Of a stretch of 64,000 bases of DNA, positions 44,169 to 52,927 are shown piece after piece. A program made the position numbers and the translations under genes. Each line of letters starts with the position of its first letter. The first letter of the stretch is position 1. Origin of the DNA: JBBSAT01 sp046351235. Lineage in GTDB: Bacteria > Myxococcota_A > Polyangia > Polyangiales > Sandaracinaceae. The stretch is taken from positions 334,398 to 398,397 of the forward strand of contig JAXLYV010000007.1 of assembly GCA_046351235.1 (NCBI GenBank), read 5' to 3'. The notes beneath the pieces are model-generated. The model had not been told where the DNA came from. It saw nothing but the letters and a program-made list of their open reading frames with translations, and did not search any database.

Positions 44169-45776
44169 TCAGGTGAAGTCTTCGCGGAGGATCGTGTCGA
44201 TGCAGCGCTCCGCGTTCGCGCTGATCGTCCAGTACGGGTTCGAGCACGGCGTGCACCCGGGGATGAGCGAGCCGTCGATCACGTAGAGGTTCGGTACGCC
44301 GTTCATCCGGCCGAAGCGATCGGTGGTCTCACCCATCACGCAGCCGCCGAGCGGGTGGAAGGTGATCGACACGTCGAGCCCGAGATCGCGCGTCGCGACC
44401 TCGCCGCCGTTCGCGGCGTTGAGCGTCGTCAGCAGGTATTGCGTCGCGTCCGCCGCGCTCTGATCGATCGCCGGCGTCCAGTGCGGCACGACCTTGCCGC
44501 GCGTCGCATCCCACGTGAGCGTGCCGCGGCTGTCGGGCACGCCCTGGCCGGTGGAGATCAGGATCTGGTTCGCGAACCCGAGCGGCGCGGGCCCGTTCTC
44601 CATCCCGATCTTCATGTCGTAGTCGAAGATCATCGCGCAGGCGGGACCGGCCTGCCTCTCGGGCAGATCCACGCCCACGTTCTTGCGCGCGACGATGTGC
44701 TGGCCGTTGTTGCCGAAGCCCTCGCCGACCGAGTCGGGCAGGCCCTCGATCGTCTGCTCGGACTTCGCGCGCAGGAGCAGCGAGTTCGTGTTCGCCGTGC
44801 CCGCGCACACGAAGAGGCGTCGCGCCTGGATCTGCCGGCTCTCGAGCACCGTGCCGTCGGTGTCGATCACGTCGACCTCGACGAGGAAGCCGTCGGGACG
44901 CTGCACGATGCGCTGCACCCAGTGGAGGTCACGCACCTCGGTGCGCGCAGGCAGCATCTGCATGTCCGGGCCGACGCCGCGCTCCGCGTATCCGAGATAG
45001 AACTTGTCGAGCGAGCCCTTCGCGCCGCTGTTCAGCCCGAAGATGTAGCTGCCGTTGATGAGTTGCTCGTCCTGCGGCGCGCGGCTCCAGTCGAACGCGC
45101 AGTAGAGGCGATCCGAGAGCTGACGGCCCGTTCCGCCCGTCGTGAAGCCCGCGTGGTTCGCCTGCTCGAGGAAGGTCTTCGTCGTGATCCAGCGCGGGTC
45201 GTTGAAGATCTCGTCGGGCATCTGCGTCGGCGTGCCCATCATCTGCCGCGCCTTCGGGTACCAAGTCGTGTCCATCTCGGCGAAGGTCACGCCCGTGGGG
45301 CCGAAGACCTCGTCGAAGAGATCCTGCGGCGGCTGCACCGTCATGCCGCTGTAGACGATCGAGCCGCCGCCGACGGCCGCTGCGCAGACGACGTCGATGC
45401 CGTCGCCCATCACGCGCTCCAGCACGCCCGTGTACGGCTCGAGGCGCCCCGGCGGCAGGCCGGGCAGCGGCTGCGTGCGCGAGAGCCACGAGGAACGGTT
45501 GTCCACCATGCCGACCGACATGTTCGAGAAGACGTCGTCGCCCGGCGTCGTCCAGCGCCGCCCGCGCTCGAGGATCACGCTCGAGTGGCCCGCCTCGGCG
45601 AGGCGGTACGCGGTGATCGCGCCGCCGAAGCCGGAGCCGATGATGAGGTTCTCGACTTGCTCGGGGCCGCCCGCGCTCGAGTTGCACCCGGTGGTCCCGA
45701 AGGCAGCCGCGGCGGCGCCGTAGGCCGAGAGGCGCACGAACGTGCGACGCGAAAGCGGAAGATACAGCTTCGTCAT
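44169..45776 (-). CDS. Tat-exported GMC oxidoreductase (cholesterol-oxidase-like)
   Basis: The protein has 535 residues. The N terminus SRRTFVRLSAYGAAAAAFGT and a following Cys form a Tat signal, possibly of a lipoprotein. The FAD-binding motif is LIIGSGFGGAITAYRLAEAG. The substrate domain shows AAAVGGGSIVYSGM and the block HPLGGCVMGE that contains the active-site His of this GMC branch. The C-terminal NLYVIDGSLIPG...NPYWTISANAERC is family-typical. It would oxidise a sterol or other bulky alcohol outside the membrane. It is co-transcribed with the lipoprotein at 43436 and divergent from nadA. Confidence 0.85.
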   Translation of the reverse strand: MTKLYLPLSRRTFVRLSAYGAAAAAFGTTGCNSSAGGPEQVENLIIGSGFGGAITAYRLAEAGHSSVILERGRRWTTPGDDVFSNMSVGMVDNRSSWLSRTQPLPGLPPGRLEPYTGVLERVMGDGIDVVCAAAVGGGSIVYSGMTVQPPQDLFDEVFGPTGVTFAEMDTTWYPKARQMMGTPTQMPDEIFNDPRWITTKTFLEQANHAGFTTGGTGRQLSDRLYCAFDWSRAPQDEQLINGSYIFGLNSGAKGSLDKFYLGYAERGVGPDMQMLPARTEVRDLHWVQRIVQRPDGFLVEVDVIDTDGTVLESRQIQARRLFVCAGTANTNSLLLRAKSEQTIEGLPDSVGEGFGNNGQHIVARKNVGVDLPERQAGPACAMIFDYDMKIGMENGPAPLGFANQILISTGQGVPDSRGTLTWDATRGKVVPHWTPAIDQSAADATQYLLTTLNAANGGEVATRDLGLDVSITFHPLGGCVMGETTDRFGRMNGVPNLYVIDGSLIPGCTPCSNPYWTISANAERCIDTILREDFT

Positions 45777-45941
45777 GGCTGCTCATCGTGCCGGCCGTTC
45801 TGCCTATCGTCAACGGATTCCCCTGTGATTCTCAACGTTTGCGTGTGCAATGAATGGCTGGGCAACGGTTGCCGATGCAAGCGTGGCGTGCGGCGCGCGG
45901 CCCCTTGGCGTCGCCCGCGGGCGCCGTAGAGTCCCCGGCAT

Positions 45942-47387
45942 ATGAGCGCCCCCGCGTTCCCTTCTCTCGTGATCACGAAGAGCTCGCTCGAGCCGCTCGG
46001 CGCCTTCGCCGAGGCGCAGGCCGCGTACCTCTCGCCCGACCCGCGCACCGTCTCGGAGCTCGAAGCGCTCGTGCGCGCGCGCCACGTCGGGATCGTCGCG
46101 CACTTCTACATGGACCCCGAGCTCCAGGGCGTGCTCTCGCGCCTCGACTGGCCCTTCGTCCACATCTCCGACTCGCTCTTGATGGCCGACAAGGCGGTGC
46201 AGATGGCGCAGGCGGGCGCGAAGGCGATCGTCGTCCTCGGCGTCGACTTCATGAGCGAGAACGCGCGCGCGATGCTCGACGCGGCGGGCTTCTCGCACGT
46301 GCCCGTCTACCGCGTGCGCACCGAGACGATCGGCTGCTCGCTCGCGGCCGCGGCCGACAGCCTCGCCTACTCGGCGTATCTGTCGCGCGCGGCCAAGCAG
46401 CCGCGCAGCATCCACGTCGTCTACATCAACACCTCGCTCGCCACGAAGGCGCGCGCGCACCACACGCTGCCCACGATCACCTGCACGTCGTCGAACGTGG
46501 TGCAGACGGTGCTCTCGGCGTTCGCGCAGATCCCGGACGGCCACGTCTGGTTCGGCCCCGACACCTACATGGGCCGCAACCTCGAGAAGCTCTTCCGGCA
46601 GCTCGCCGAGGGCAGCTCGGACGAGGCCGTGCGCCGCATCCATCCCGCGCACGATCGCGCGTCGATGCGCGCGCTGCTGCCGCGCTTCCACCACTTCGAG
46701 CAGGGGAGCTGTATCGTGCACGAGCTCTTCGGCGCCGACGTGGCGCAGCGCGTGCGCACCGAGCACGCGAGCGACTTCGTGACGGCGCACCTCGAGGTTC
46801 CGGGCGAGATGTTCGAGCTGGCGCTCGAGGCGCGCAACGCGGGCCGCGGCTGCGTCGGATCGACGAGCGACATCCTGACCTTCATCGAGGAGAAGGTGCG
46901 CCACGCCGGCGAGAAGGACGGCCCGAGCCACCTGCGCTTCGTGCTCGGCACCGAGAGCGGGATGATCACGTCCATCGTGCGCCGCGTGCAGGAGCAGCTC
47001 GCCGCGATCGGCCGAGACGACGTGCGCTGCGAGATCGTGTTCCCGGTGGCGAGCGAGGCCATCACGCCGGCGCCCGACTCGCCGCTCGCGCTCGTGCCGG
47101 GCGCCGCGGCGGGCGACGGCTGCTCGGTAGGCGGCGGCTGCGCGACCTGCCCCTACATGAAGATGAGCTCGCTGGACGCGCTCTTCGCCCTGCTGACGCG
47201 CATGGGCGACGAGAACGACGCTGCGCTCGCGGCGTTCCATCCCCGCGTGCTGCCCGACCGCATCGACGGGCGCACCCTCGCCGACCTCGGCGGCGTGCCC
47301 ATCCTGCATATGCGCGCCTTCGGAAAAGAGAAGAAGCTGCCGAAGGAGCTCGTGGACGACATCCTCTCGCGCAACGCGGCGGCTTGA
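45942..47387 (+). CDS. nadA: Quinolinate synthase NadA
   Basis: The protein has 481 residues and makes quinolinate from iminoaspartate and dihydroxyacetone phosphate in NAD biosynthesis, in the cytoplasm. It needs a [4Fe-4S] cluster. Three Cys blocks fit the ligands: TITCTSSNVV, GRGCVGSTSD and CATCPYMKM. HFYMDPELQGVL and HISDSLLMADKAV are substrate-site blocks. At 481 residues it is longer than the enterobacterial form, with an insert in the middle and an N-terminal extension. No nadB or nadC lies nearby. Confidence 0.92.
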   Translation: MSAPAFPSLVITKSSLEPLGAFAEAQAAYLSPDPRTVSELEALVRARHVGIVAHFYMDPELQGVLSRLDWPFVHISDSLLMADKAVQMAQAGAKAIVVLGVDFMSENARAMLDAAGFSHVPVYRVRTETIGCSLAAAADSLAYSAYLSRAAKQPRSIHVVYINTSLATKARAHHTLPTITCTSSNVVQTVLSAFAQIPDGHVWFGPDTYMGRNLEKLFRQLAEGSSDEAVRRIHPAHDRASMRALLPRFHHFEQGSCIVHELFGADVAQRVRTEHASDFVTAHLEVPGEMFELALEARNAGRGCVGSTSDILTFIEEKVRHAGEKDGPSHLRFVLGTESGMITSIVRRVQEQLAAIGRDDVRCEIVFPVASEAITPAPDSPLALVPGAAAGDGCSVGGGCATCPYMKMSSLDALFALLTRMGDENDAALAAFHPRVLPDRIDGRTLADLGGVPILHMRAFGKEKKLPKELVDDILSRNAAA

Positions 47388-47400
47388 TCGTGAGCAGGGC

Positions 47401-47439
47401 GCTCCCGCCCGGGACCTCCGGGGCGAGCACTCTTTGCGC
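47401..47439 (+). repeat. Partial copy (3' half) of the 90-bp palindromic unit
   Basis: GCTCCCGCCCGGGACCTCCG followed by GGGCGAGCACTC matches the second half of the units at 3291 with few changes. It lies between nadA and the kinase gene. Confidence 0.65.
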
Positions 47440-47492
47440 ATGAGCGCTTGTGCGCGATCGCCCGAGAGAGATAGCTTCCGTCCTGCCGCCCC

Positions 47493-48704
47493 ATGTCGAG
47501 CCGCGAGCGCTTCATCCGCTGCAAGCACTGTGGGCTGCCCCACGAGGCCGGGCTCTCGCAGTGCCCGGTCACGGGCAAGGACATGGCGAGCGAGCGCCCC
47601 AAGCGCCCGCGCACGCCGAGCGAGGACACGGGGCAGTACCGCTGGGCCAAGAGCCTGCATCCGCACTCCCGCCCCGGCGACGACGACGGCGTGGGCGGCG
47701 AGGCCTCCTACGAGGGCGCGGTCATCGACGGCAAGTACGCGGTGCGCGGGCTGCTCGGGCGCGGCGGCATGGGCGCCGTGTATCGCGCGGAGAACACGCG
47801 CATCGGCAAGCCCGTGGCGATCAAGGTGCTCGTGCGCGGCCACGCGAAGGGCAGCGACGCCGAGCGGCGCTTCGTGCGCGAGGCGCGCATCGCGGGCTCG
47901 CTCGGGCACCCGAACATCGTCGAGATCTACGACCTCGGCACGCTCGAGAACGGCGTGCCCTTCCAGGTGATGGAGCTGCTCGAGGGCGAGACGCTGTCGG
48001 CGCGCATCAAGCACGAAGGCGCGATGGCGATCGACGAGACGCTCGACTTCGCCGAGCAGGTGCTCTCGGCGCTCGACGTCGCGCACGCGCGCGGGATCGT
48101 GCACCGTGATCTGAAGCCCGAGAACGTGTTCCTCGCGCAGCGAAACGGCGTGACGAGCGCGAAGCTGCTCGACTTCGGCATCAGCAAGACGCTCGGCGAC
48201 GAGACGCTCTCGCTCACGCGCACGGGCGCCGTGGTCGGCACGCCGTATTACCTCGCGCCCGAGCAGGCGCGGGGCGAGCCGGTCGATGCGCGCTGCGACG
48301 TGTGGGCGATGGGCGTGCTGCTCTACGAGGCGCTCACGGGGCGCCTGCCGTACCGCGAGTCGAACTACAACAAGCTCCTCGTCGCGATCCTCACCACGCG
48401 GCCCGTGGCGCCGCGCGAGGTGCGACCGGCGCTGCCCGAGCCCCTCGAGCAGCTGATCCTCAGGGCCATGGCGCACGACCCCGCGGAGCGCTTCGCGACG
48501 GGCGGCGCGATGCTCGAAGCGCTGCGCGCGGCGCGGGGCCGCCGCGCGACGCAGAGCTTCCGCCCACCGCCGCTCGCGCAGCTGGACGAGGACGTGGAGA
48601 TCGAGGCCGCGGTGTCGATCGAGATGCCCGAGGATCCCGAGGACGATCCCACGGAAGTCAGCGACATGTTCGCGCGCAGCCGCGGCGTCTCACGCGACGA
48701 GTGA
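47493..48704 (+). CDS. Eukaryote-like Ser/Thr protein kinase (cytoplasmic)
   Basis: The protein has 403 residues. The N terminus carries a zinc-ribbon-like CKHCGLPHEAGLSQC. The kinase domain spans about residues 75-345: Gly loop LLGRGGMGAVYRA, Lys in VAIKVLV, catalytic loop HRDLKPENVF, DFG in LLDFGISK, and YYLAPEQA. The C-terminal tail is acidic (EDVEIEAAVSIEMPEDPEDD), with no membrane helix. Targets are unknown. The stop codon sits at the first bases of a 103-bp repeat. Confidence 0.93.
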   Translation: MSSRERFIRCKHCGLPHEAGLSQCPVTGKDMASERPKRPRTPSEDTGQYRWAKSLHPHSRPGDDDGVGGEASYEGAVIDGKYAVRGLLGRGGMGAVYRAENTRIGKPVAIKVLVRGHAKGSDAERRFVREARIAGSLGHPNIVEIYDLGTLENGVPFQVMELLEGETLSARIKHEGAMAIDETLDFAEQVLSALDVAHARGIVHRDLKPENVFLAQRNGVTSAKLLDFGISKTLGDETLSLTRTGAVVGTPYYLAPEQARGEPVDARCDVWAMGVLLYEALTGRLPYRESNYNKLLVAILTTRPVAPREVRPALPEPLEQLILRAMAHDPAERFATGGAMLEALRAARGRRATQSFRPPPLAQLDEDVEIEAAVSIEMPEDPEDDPTEVSDMFARSRGVSRDE

Positions 48705-48803
48705 GAGGGTGACAGGAAACCTGTCGCCCTCTCTCGCGGAGCGATACGAGGGGGAGGTTCCATCGGGATTCACTCCCGATGGAGGGGGCCGCGTATCGGC
48801 CCC
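48701..48803 (+). repeat. 103-bp three-hairpin interspersed repeat, copy 2
   Basis: Same structure and orientation as 41931-42033. The two differing bases (T48758, C48777) change a C-G to a U-G pair and a G-U to a G-C pair in the second stem. It begins on the kinase stop codon and fills most of the gap to the thioesterase. Confidence 0.85.
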
Positions 48804-48868
48804 CGAGGACTGAGGGCGGGGCGGCGCGCCGCACGCGCGAGGTGGCGCACGCGCGGTATCCTCCCGGC

Positions 48869-49675
48869 GTGACCGGGCTCGTCGAGGCGTCCACGTTCGA
48901 GCGCGTCGCTCCGGGGGAGCACCGCGGAACGATCGATGCGGGCTGGGCCCAAGGGCGCGGCGCGTACGGTGGGCTCGTCACGGCGATGCTCGTGCGTGCG
49001 CTCGAGGCCGAGGCGCCGCGCGGGCAGAGCGTCACGACGATCACGACGGCGTTCACGGCGCCAGCGACCGAGGGGCCGGCATCGATCCACGTGGAGAGCG
49101 TCCGCGCGGGGCGCAACGTGAGCACGTTCCGCGCGTCGCTCGTGCGGGAGGGCGCCACGCTCGCGACCGCGCTCGCCACGCTCGCCCGCCCGCGCGAGGG
49201 CGCGCTCGAGCACCACGCGCGCCCGATGCCCGACGTGCCGGGGCCGGCGGCCGTGGCCGATGGGCCGAGCGAGCACTACATCCCGCCCTTCGCGCGGCGC
49301 TTCTCGTTCCGGCAGACGCACGGCCCGCGCCCTTTCTCGGGTGGCGTCGAGGCGCGCGTCGCAGGCTGGTGCCGCCTCCACGAGGCAGGCGTGCCCTTCG
49401 ATGCGGCGCTCGTCTCGGCGATCCTCGACGCCTGGCCGCCCGCGGCCGTGGCGCTCTCGCCGGCGTGGTGCCCCGTCGCCTCGGTGGAGCTCACCTACCA
49501 CTTCTTCGTGCCGCTCCCGCCTCTCGCGGGCGACGCATGGGTCTTCTACGACGCCGCGGCCGGGCACGTCGCGGGCGGCCTCGCGGACGAGCACGCGACC
49601 CTCTGGACCGCCGAGGGCCGCCCGATCGCCACGTCCCGCCAGCTCATCGCGCTCTTTCCGCCCGAGCCGAAGTGA
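48869..49675 (+). CDS. TesB-like acyl-CoA thioesterase family protein
   Basis: The protein has 268 residues from a GTG. Two hotdog halves are visible. The first begins AGWAQGRGAYGGLVTAML (the central helix preceded by a Gly-rich turn), then TITTAFTAPATEGPASIHVE. The second has SVELTYHFFVPLPPLAGDAW and ends ATLWTAEGRPIATSRQLIAL, typical of the TesB/4HBT_3 group. It probably hydrolyses a CoA thioester; the substrate is unknown. Confidence 0.82.
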   Translation: MTGLVEASTFERVAPGEHRGTIDAGWAQGRGAYGGLVTAMLVRALEAEAPRGQSVTTITTAFTAPATEGPASIHVESVRAGRNVSTFRASLVREGATLATALATLARPREGALEHHARPMPDVPGPAAVADGPSEHYIPPFARRFSFRQTHGPRPFSGGVEARVAGWCRLHEAGVPFDAALVSAILDAWPPAAVALSPAWCPVASVELTYHFFVPLPPLAGDAWVFYDAAAGHVAGGLADEHATLWTAEGRPIATSRQLIALFPPEPK

Positions 49676-49723
49676 AGCTCCGGCGAGTGGATCGCCGGGG
49701 CAGGTCCATGCGAGAACAAGCGT

Positions 49724-49897
49724 GTGCTGAAGGATGGCGCGGGGTACCTGCTGCTCGTCGTCGCGCTCACCGTGCTGGTGCTCGGGGTGAACGCCGTGCG
49801 TGGGCACGACTACGTCGCCGCCGTCCTCATCCTGGGCACCGGCCTCGCCGTGCTGCGGGCGTCGGTCGCGCTCCTGCGGCCTTCGATCGGGGAATGA
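49724..49897 (+). CDS. 57-residue two-helix membrane protein
   Basis: From GTG 49724, 57 residues form two hydrophobic helices (YLLLVVALTVLVLGVNAV and VAAVLILGTGLAVLRASVALL) joined by a short polar turn. Its TGA overlaps the ATG of the next gene (ATGA), implying coupled translation with the PPIase lipoprotein. Function unknown. Confidence 0.65.
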   Translation: MLKDGAGYLLLVVALTVLVLGVNAVRGHDYVAAVLILGTGLAVLRASVALLRPSIGE

Positions 49898-50844
49898 CGC
49901 GCGCGCGGCGACAGCTCGTGGGCCTCGCGCTGGCGCTCGCGGCCTGCGGCGCGCCCGCGGCGCCGCCCGCCTCCGAGACGGGCGCTGCGCAGATCCACGT
50001 GCCGGAGGCGACGGGGCCCGTCGTCGCGACCGTCGACGGAGAGGCGATCCATCTCTCGGAGGTCGAAGAGGCCGCGCGGGTGGCCGGGATCTCGCCGCGC
50101 CTCGCGCTCGTGCGGCTCGAGCAGGAGCGCGTGCTCTCGCGGCGCGCGGCGCAGGCCGGCATCACGGCGTCCGAGGCGGATCGCGACGCGACGCGACGCG
50201 CGGCCGTCCAAGCGCTGCTCCGCGCGCGTGTGGAGGACGCGGTCACCGAGGCCTCCGTGCCTTCCGAAGAGATCGCGGCGCGCTACGAGGCGAGCCGCGC
50301 GAGCTGGGCGCGGCCCGAGCGTCGCGCCAGCGTGCATCTGCTCGCTGCGCCCCGCGACGCGCACGATGCGGCGGCGCGCGCGGCGGCGCAGGCCTTCGTC
50401 GCGGAGGCGCTCACCCGCCTCGCGGGCGCGACCGATCCGGCGTCGGCCGCGCAGGCGCTCGCGAGCACGGTGGGCTCGGAGCGGCCCTTCACCGCGCGCG
50501 TGGAGACCCTGCCCGCGACGAGCCGCCACGGGAGCCTGGAGGAGCCGTATCTCGCGGCGCTCTTCGAGCTCGATGCGCCCGGGCTCGTCCCGCACGCGGT
50601 GACGACGTCGTACGGCGTGCACGCCGTCGTGCTGACCTCGATCGAGCCGGCCTTCGAGATCTCGCTCGCCGAAGCGACGCCCATCCTGCGGCGCCAGCTC
50701 CTCGCCGAGCGGCGCCATGCGGCGCTCGATGCGCTCACCGACGCGCTGGCGCAGCGCACGCCCACGACCGTCGACGAGCGCGTCCTCGCGGTGGTCGCGA
50801 GCTCCGCGCTCGACCTCGGCTCTTCCGGCACGGGGGCGCCGTGA
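49894..50844 (+). CDS. SurA/PrsA-like peptidyl-prolyl isomerase lipoprotein
   Basis: The protein has 316 residues. The signal ends LALALAACGAPA, a lipobox. The mature start ATVDGEAIHLSEVEEAARVA is the standard entry of SurA/PrsA chaperones. A helical segment follows (ALVRLEQERVLSRRAAQAGI, SEADRDATRR), then a parvulin-like region (ASVHLLAAPRDAHD...PFTARVETLP) ending FELDAPGLVPHAVTTSYGVH. Such proteins fold exported proteins at the envelope. It lies in a coupled gene string (ATGA upstream, GTGA downstream). Confidence 0.8.
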   Translation: MTRARRQLVGLALALAACGAPAAPPASETGAAQIHVPEATGPVVATVDGEAIHLSEVEEAARVAGISPRLALVRLEQERVLSRRAAQAGITASEADRDATRRAAVQALLRARVEDAVTEASVPSEEIAARYEASRASWARPERRASVHLLAAPRDAHDAAARAAAQAFVAEALTRLAGATDPASAAQALASTVGSERPFTARVETLPATSRHGSLEEPYLAALFELDAPGLVPHAVTTSYGVHAVVLTSIEPAFEISLAEATPILRRQLLAERRHAALDALTDALAQRTPTTVDERVLAVVASSALDLGSSGTGAP

Positions 50845-51494
50845 GCACGACGCCGACGCACGAAGAGGCTCGCCGCGACATCGACGAGAGCGCGTTCACG
50901 AGCGTGCTCCGCTCGCTGGTCCGCGTGGTCCCGGAGGCGCTGCTCGCGGTGTTCGTCGACGAGGAAGGCGAGTGCGTCGACTACTGCAGTGCACTGCCGC
51001 CGTTCGACGCCAAGATCGCCGGCGCGCAGCTGCACGTGATGGTCCACGAGATCAGCCAGACCATCGCGAAGCTGCGCGGCGGCAAGGTGTGGTTCGTCCA
51101 CGTGCAGGCGAGCGAGCGCGAGCTGCTCGTGCGCCGCGTGAGCGACGAGTACCTGCTCGTGCTCGTCACGCGCCCGATGAAGGTCGAAGGGCCGTTGCGC
51201 TCGGCGATCGACGCGACCGTCGCCGCCCTGCGCGCCGAGGGCGAGATCTCGCGCCCGCGCTGGGAGCCGCACCGCCAGCCCCTGCTCGTGGACGTGCGCC
51301 AGGCGCGCGGCTGGGGCTACGCGCCCGAGGTGATCTACGACCGCGGCGTGCGCACCGAGATCCTCGCGGTGCTCGGGCGCTTCGGCGAAGGGGAAGGGCC
51401 GCAGCGGCGCGACGTGTTCCTCGTGCGCACCGAGCACGGCGAGGAGCTCACGCTGGCGCACCGGCTGGATGTGGGGACCTGGGAGCGGCGGTGA
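50841..51494 (+). CDS. Roadblock/LC7-like regulatory protein
   Basis: The protein has 217 residues from a GTG overlapping the previous stop. Residues 20-125 (SVLRSLVRVVPEALLAVFVD, FDAKIAGAQLHVMVHEISQT, LLVRRVSDEYLLVLVTRP) follow the roadblock/LC7 pattern known from MglB-like partners of small GTPases. The rest has no known domain. In myxobacteria such proteins often sit near kinases or GTPases, and the next gene is a Ser/Thr kinase. The fold assignment is moderately supported; the role is unknown. Confidence 0.55.
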   Translation: MSTTPTHEEARRDIDESAFTSVLRSLVRVVPEALLAVFVDEEGECVDYCSALPPFDAKIAGAQLHVMVHEISQTIAKLRGGKVWFVHVQASERELLVRRVSDEYLLVLVTRPMKVEGPLRSAIDATVAALRAEGEISRPRWEPHRQPLLVDVRQARGWGYAPEVIYDRGVRTEILAVLGRFGEGEGPQRRDVFLVRTEHGEELTLAHRLDVGTWERR

Positions 51495-51675
51495 GCCGCC
51501 GGCCGGCCGGTGAGGGCGATCGGTGCCCGATCCCGGCCGTCCGGGGCGGACCGCGGCAGTCGGCCCTAGGCGGAGGCAGCGCCGACGGCTCGAAGGGCTC
51601 CCGGCTTGCCGGACCGCGCTCCCCCCGCTGTCGATCGCGAGACAATTGCCCGCGGCAGGACTAGCATCGGCCCCC

Positions 51676-52908
51676 GTGAGCCGACGCTGCCCGCAGTGCG
51701 GGACCGAGTACCCCGAGCCGACCGCGTTCTGCGGCAACGATGGCGCCATCGTCATCCAAGTGCCCCCCGAAGGGCAGATCGCCGACCCGCGCCTGGGCCA
51801 GAAGTTCGGCGAGTACATCGTCGCTGCCCACGTCGCCGACGGCGCGATGGGGCGAGTGTACGAAGGCCGCCACGCCGAGACGCGTCAGCGTGTGGCCATC
51901 AAGGTGCTCCATCCCGACGTCGCCAAGGACGGGGTCGCGGTCGAGCGCTTCAAGCGCGAGTTCGAGACCGCGCAGGGCATCGACTCGCCCTACGTCGTGC
52001 GCGTGATCGCGTTCGGCGACACGCCGGACAAGTCGTTCTTCCTCACGATGGAGTACCTCGAGGGTCTCGAGCTCGGTGCGCTGCTCCGCAAGGACGGGAG
52101 CATCCCGCCCGCGCGGGCGCTCCGCATCCTCGCGCAGGTCGCGCTCGGCCTCGACGACGCCCACTCGTTCGGCGTGATCCATCGCGACCTGAAGCCCGAC
52201 AACATCTTCCTCGTCGCGAGCCCCGAGGGCGATCAGATCCGCATCCTCGACTTCGGCTCCGTGAAGCTCCAGATGGAGACCGGCCCGAAGCTCACGGCCT
52301 TCGGCACGACGCTCGGCTCGCCGTTCTACATGTCGCCCGAGCAAGCGATGGGGAAGTCCGACGTGGACAACCGCACGGACGGCCTCGCGCTCGCGGCGAT
52401 CTTCTACGAGATGCTCAGCGGCAAGGTCGCCTTCGACGGCAAGGCGGTCGCCGAGATCCTGATGAAGATCGTGAACGAGATGCCGGCGCCCCTCTCGCAG
52501 GTGAAGCCCGGGCTGCCGCACGCGCTCGACGACTTCATCGAGAAGGGCGTCGCGAAGGACAAGAAGAAGCGCTTCGGGAGCACGCTCGAGCTCGCGGCGG
52601 GCGCGTTCTCGGCCTTCGGGCTCACGGCGGGCGCCGATCGCGCGTCGATCGAGGCGTGGGGCAGGAAGCCGGTCGCCGAGATCGAGAGCGCGCTCGCGAC
52701 GGCCACGCCCGCCGCGCCGAAGGCCTACGGCGCGCCGATGAGCGCCCCGCCCGCCGCGGCGGCGCCCCCACCGAGCAGCATGGCGCCTTCGTACGCGCCT
52801 CCCGCGAGCAGCGGCTCGCGCTTGCCGCTCTTGCTCGGGATCGGCGGCGCCGTGCTCTTCTTCGGGATGGTCGCGCTCGTCGGGCTCGCCTACTTCTTCA
52901 TGCGCTGA
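51676..52908 (+). CDS. Tail-anchored Ser/Thr protein kinase with zinc-ribbon N-terminus
   Basis: The protein has 410 residues from a GTG. The first residues RRCPQCGTEYPEPTAFCGND form a zinc ribbon. The kinase domain spans about 40-310: VADGAMGRVYEG (the first Gly of the loop is missing), VAIKVLH, HRDLKPDNIF, LDFGSVK and YMSPEQA. A Pro/Ala linker leads to one C-terminal helix (LLLGIGGAVLFFGMVALVGL) with only a few residues after it, so it is a tail-anchored inner-membrane kinase. The 180 bases before it hold nothing recognisable. Confidence 0.92.
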   Translation: MSRRCPQCGTEYPEPTAFCGNDGAIVIQVPPEGQIADPRLGQKFGEYIVAAHVADGAMGRVYEGRHAETRQRVAIKVLHPDVAKDGVAVERFKREFETAQGIDSPYVVRVIAFGDTPDKSFFLTMEYLEGLELGALLRKDGSIPPARALRILAQVALGLDDAHSFGVIHRDLKPDNIFLVASPEGDQIRILDFGSVKLQMETGPKLTAFGTTLGSPFYMSPEQAMGKSDVDNRTDGLALAAIFYEMLSGKVAFDGKAVAEILMKIVNEMPAPLSQVKPGLPHALDDFIEKGVAKDKKKRFGSTLELAAGAFSAFGLTAGADRASIEAWGRKPVAEIESALATATPAAPKAYGAPMSAPPAAAAPPPSSMAPSYAPPASSGSRLPLLLGIGGAVLFFGMVALVGLAYFFMR

Positions 52909-52927
52909 GGCTTCACGCGCTGAGCCC

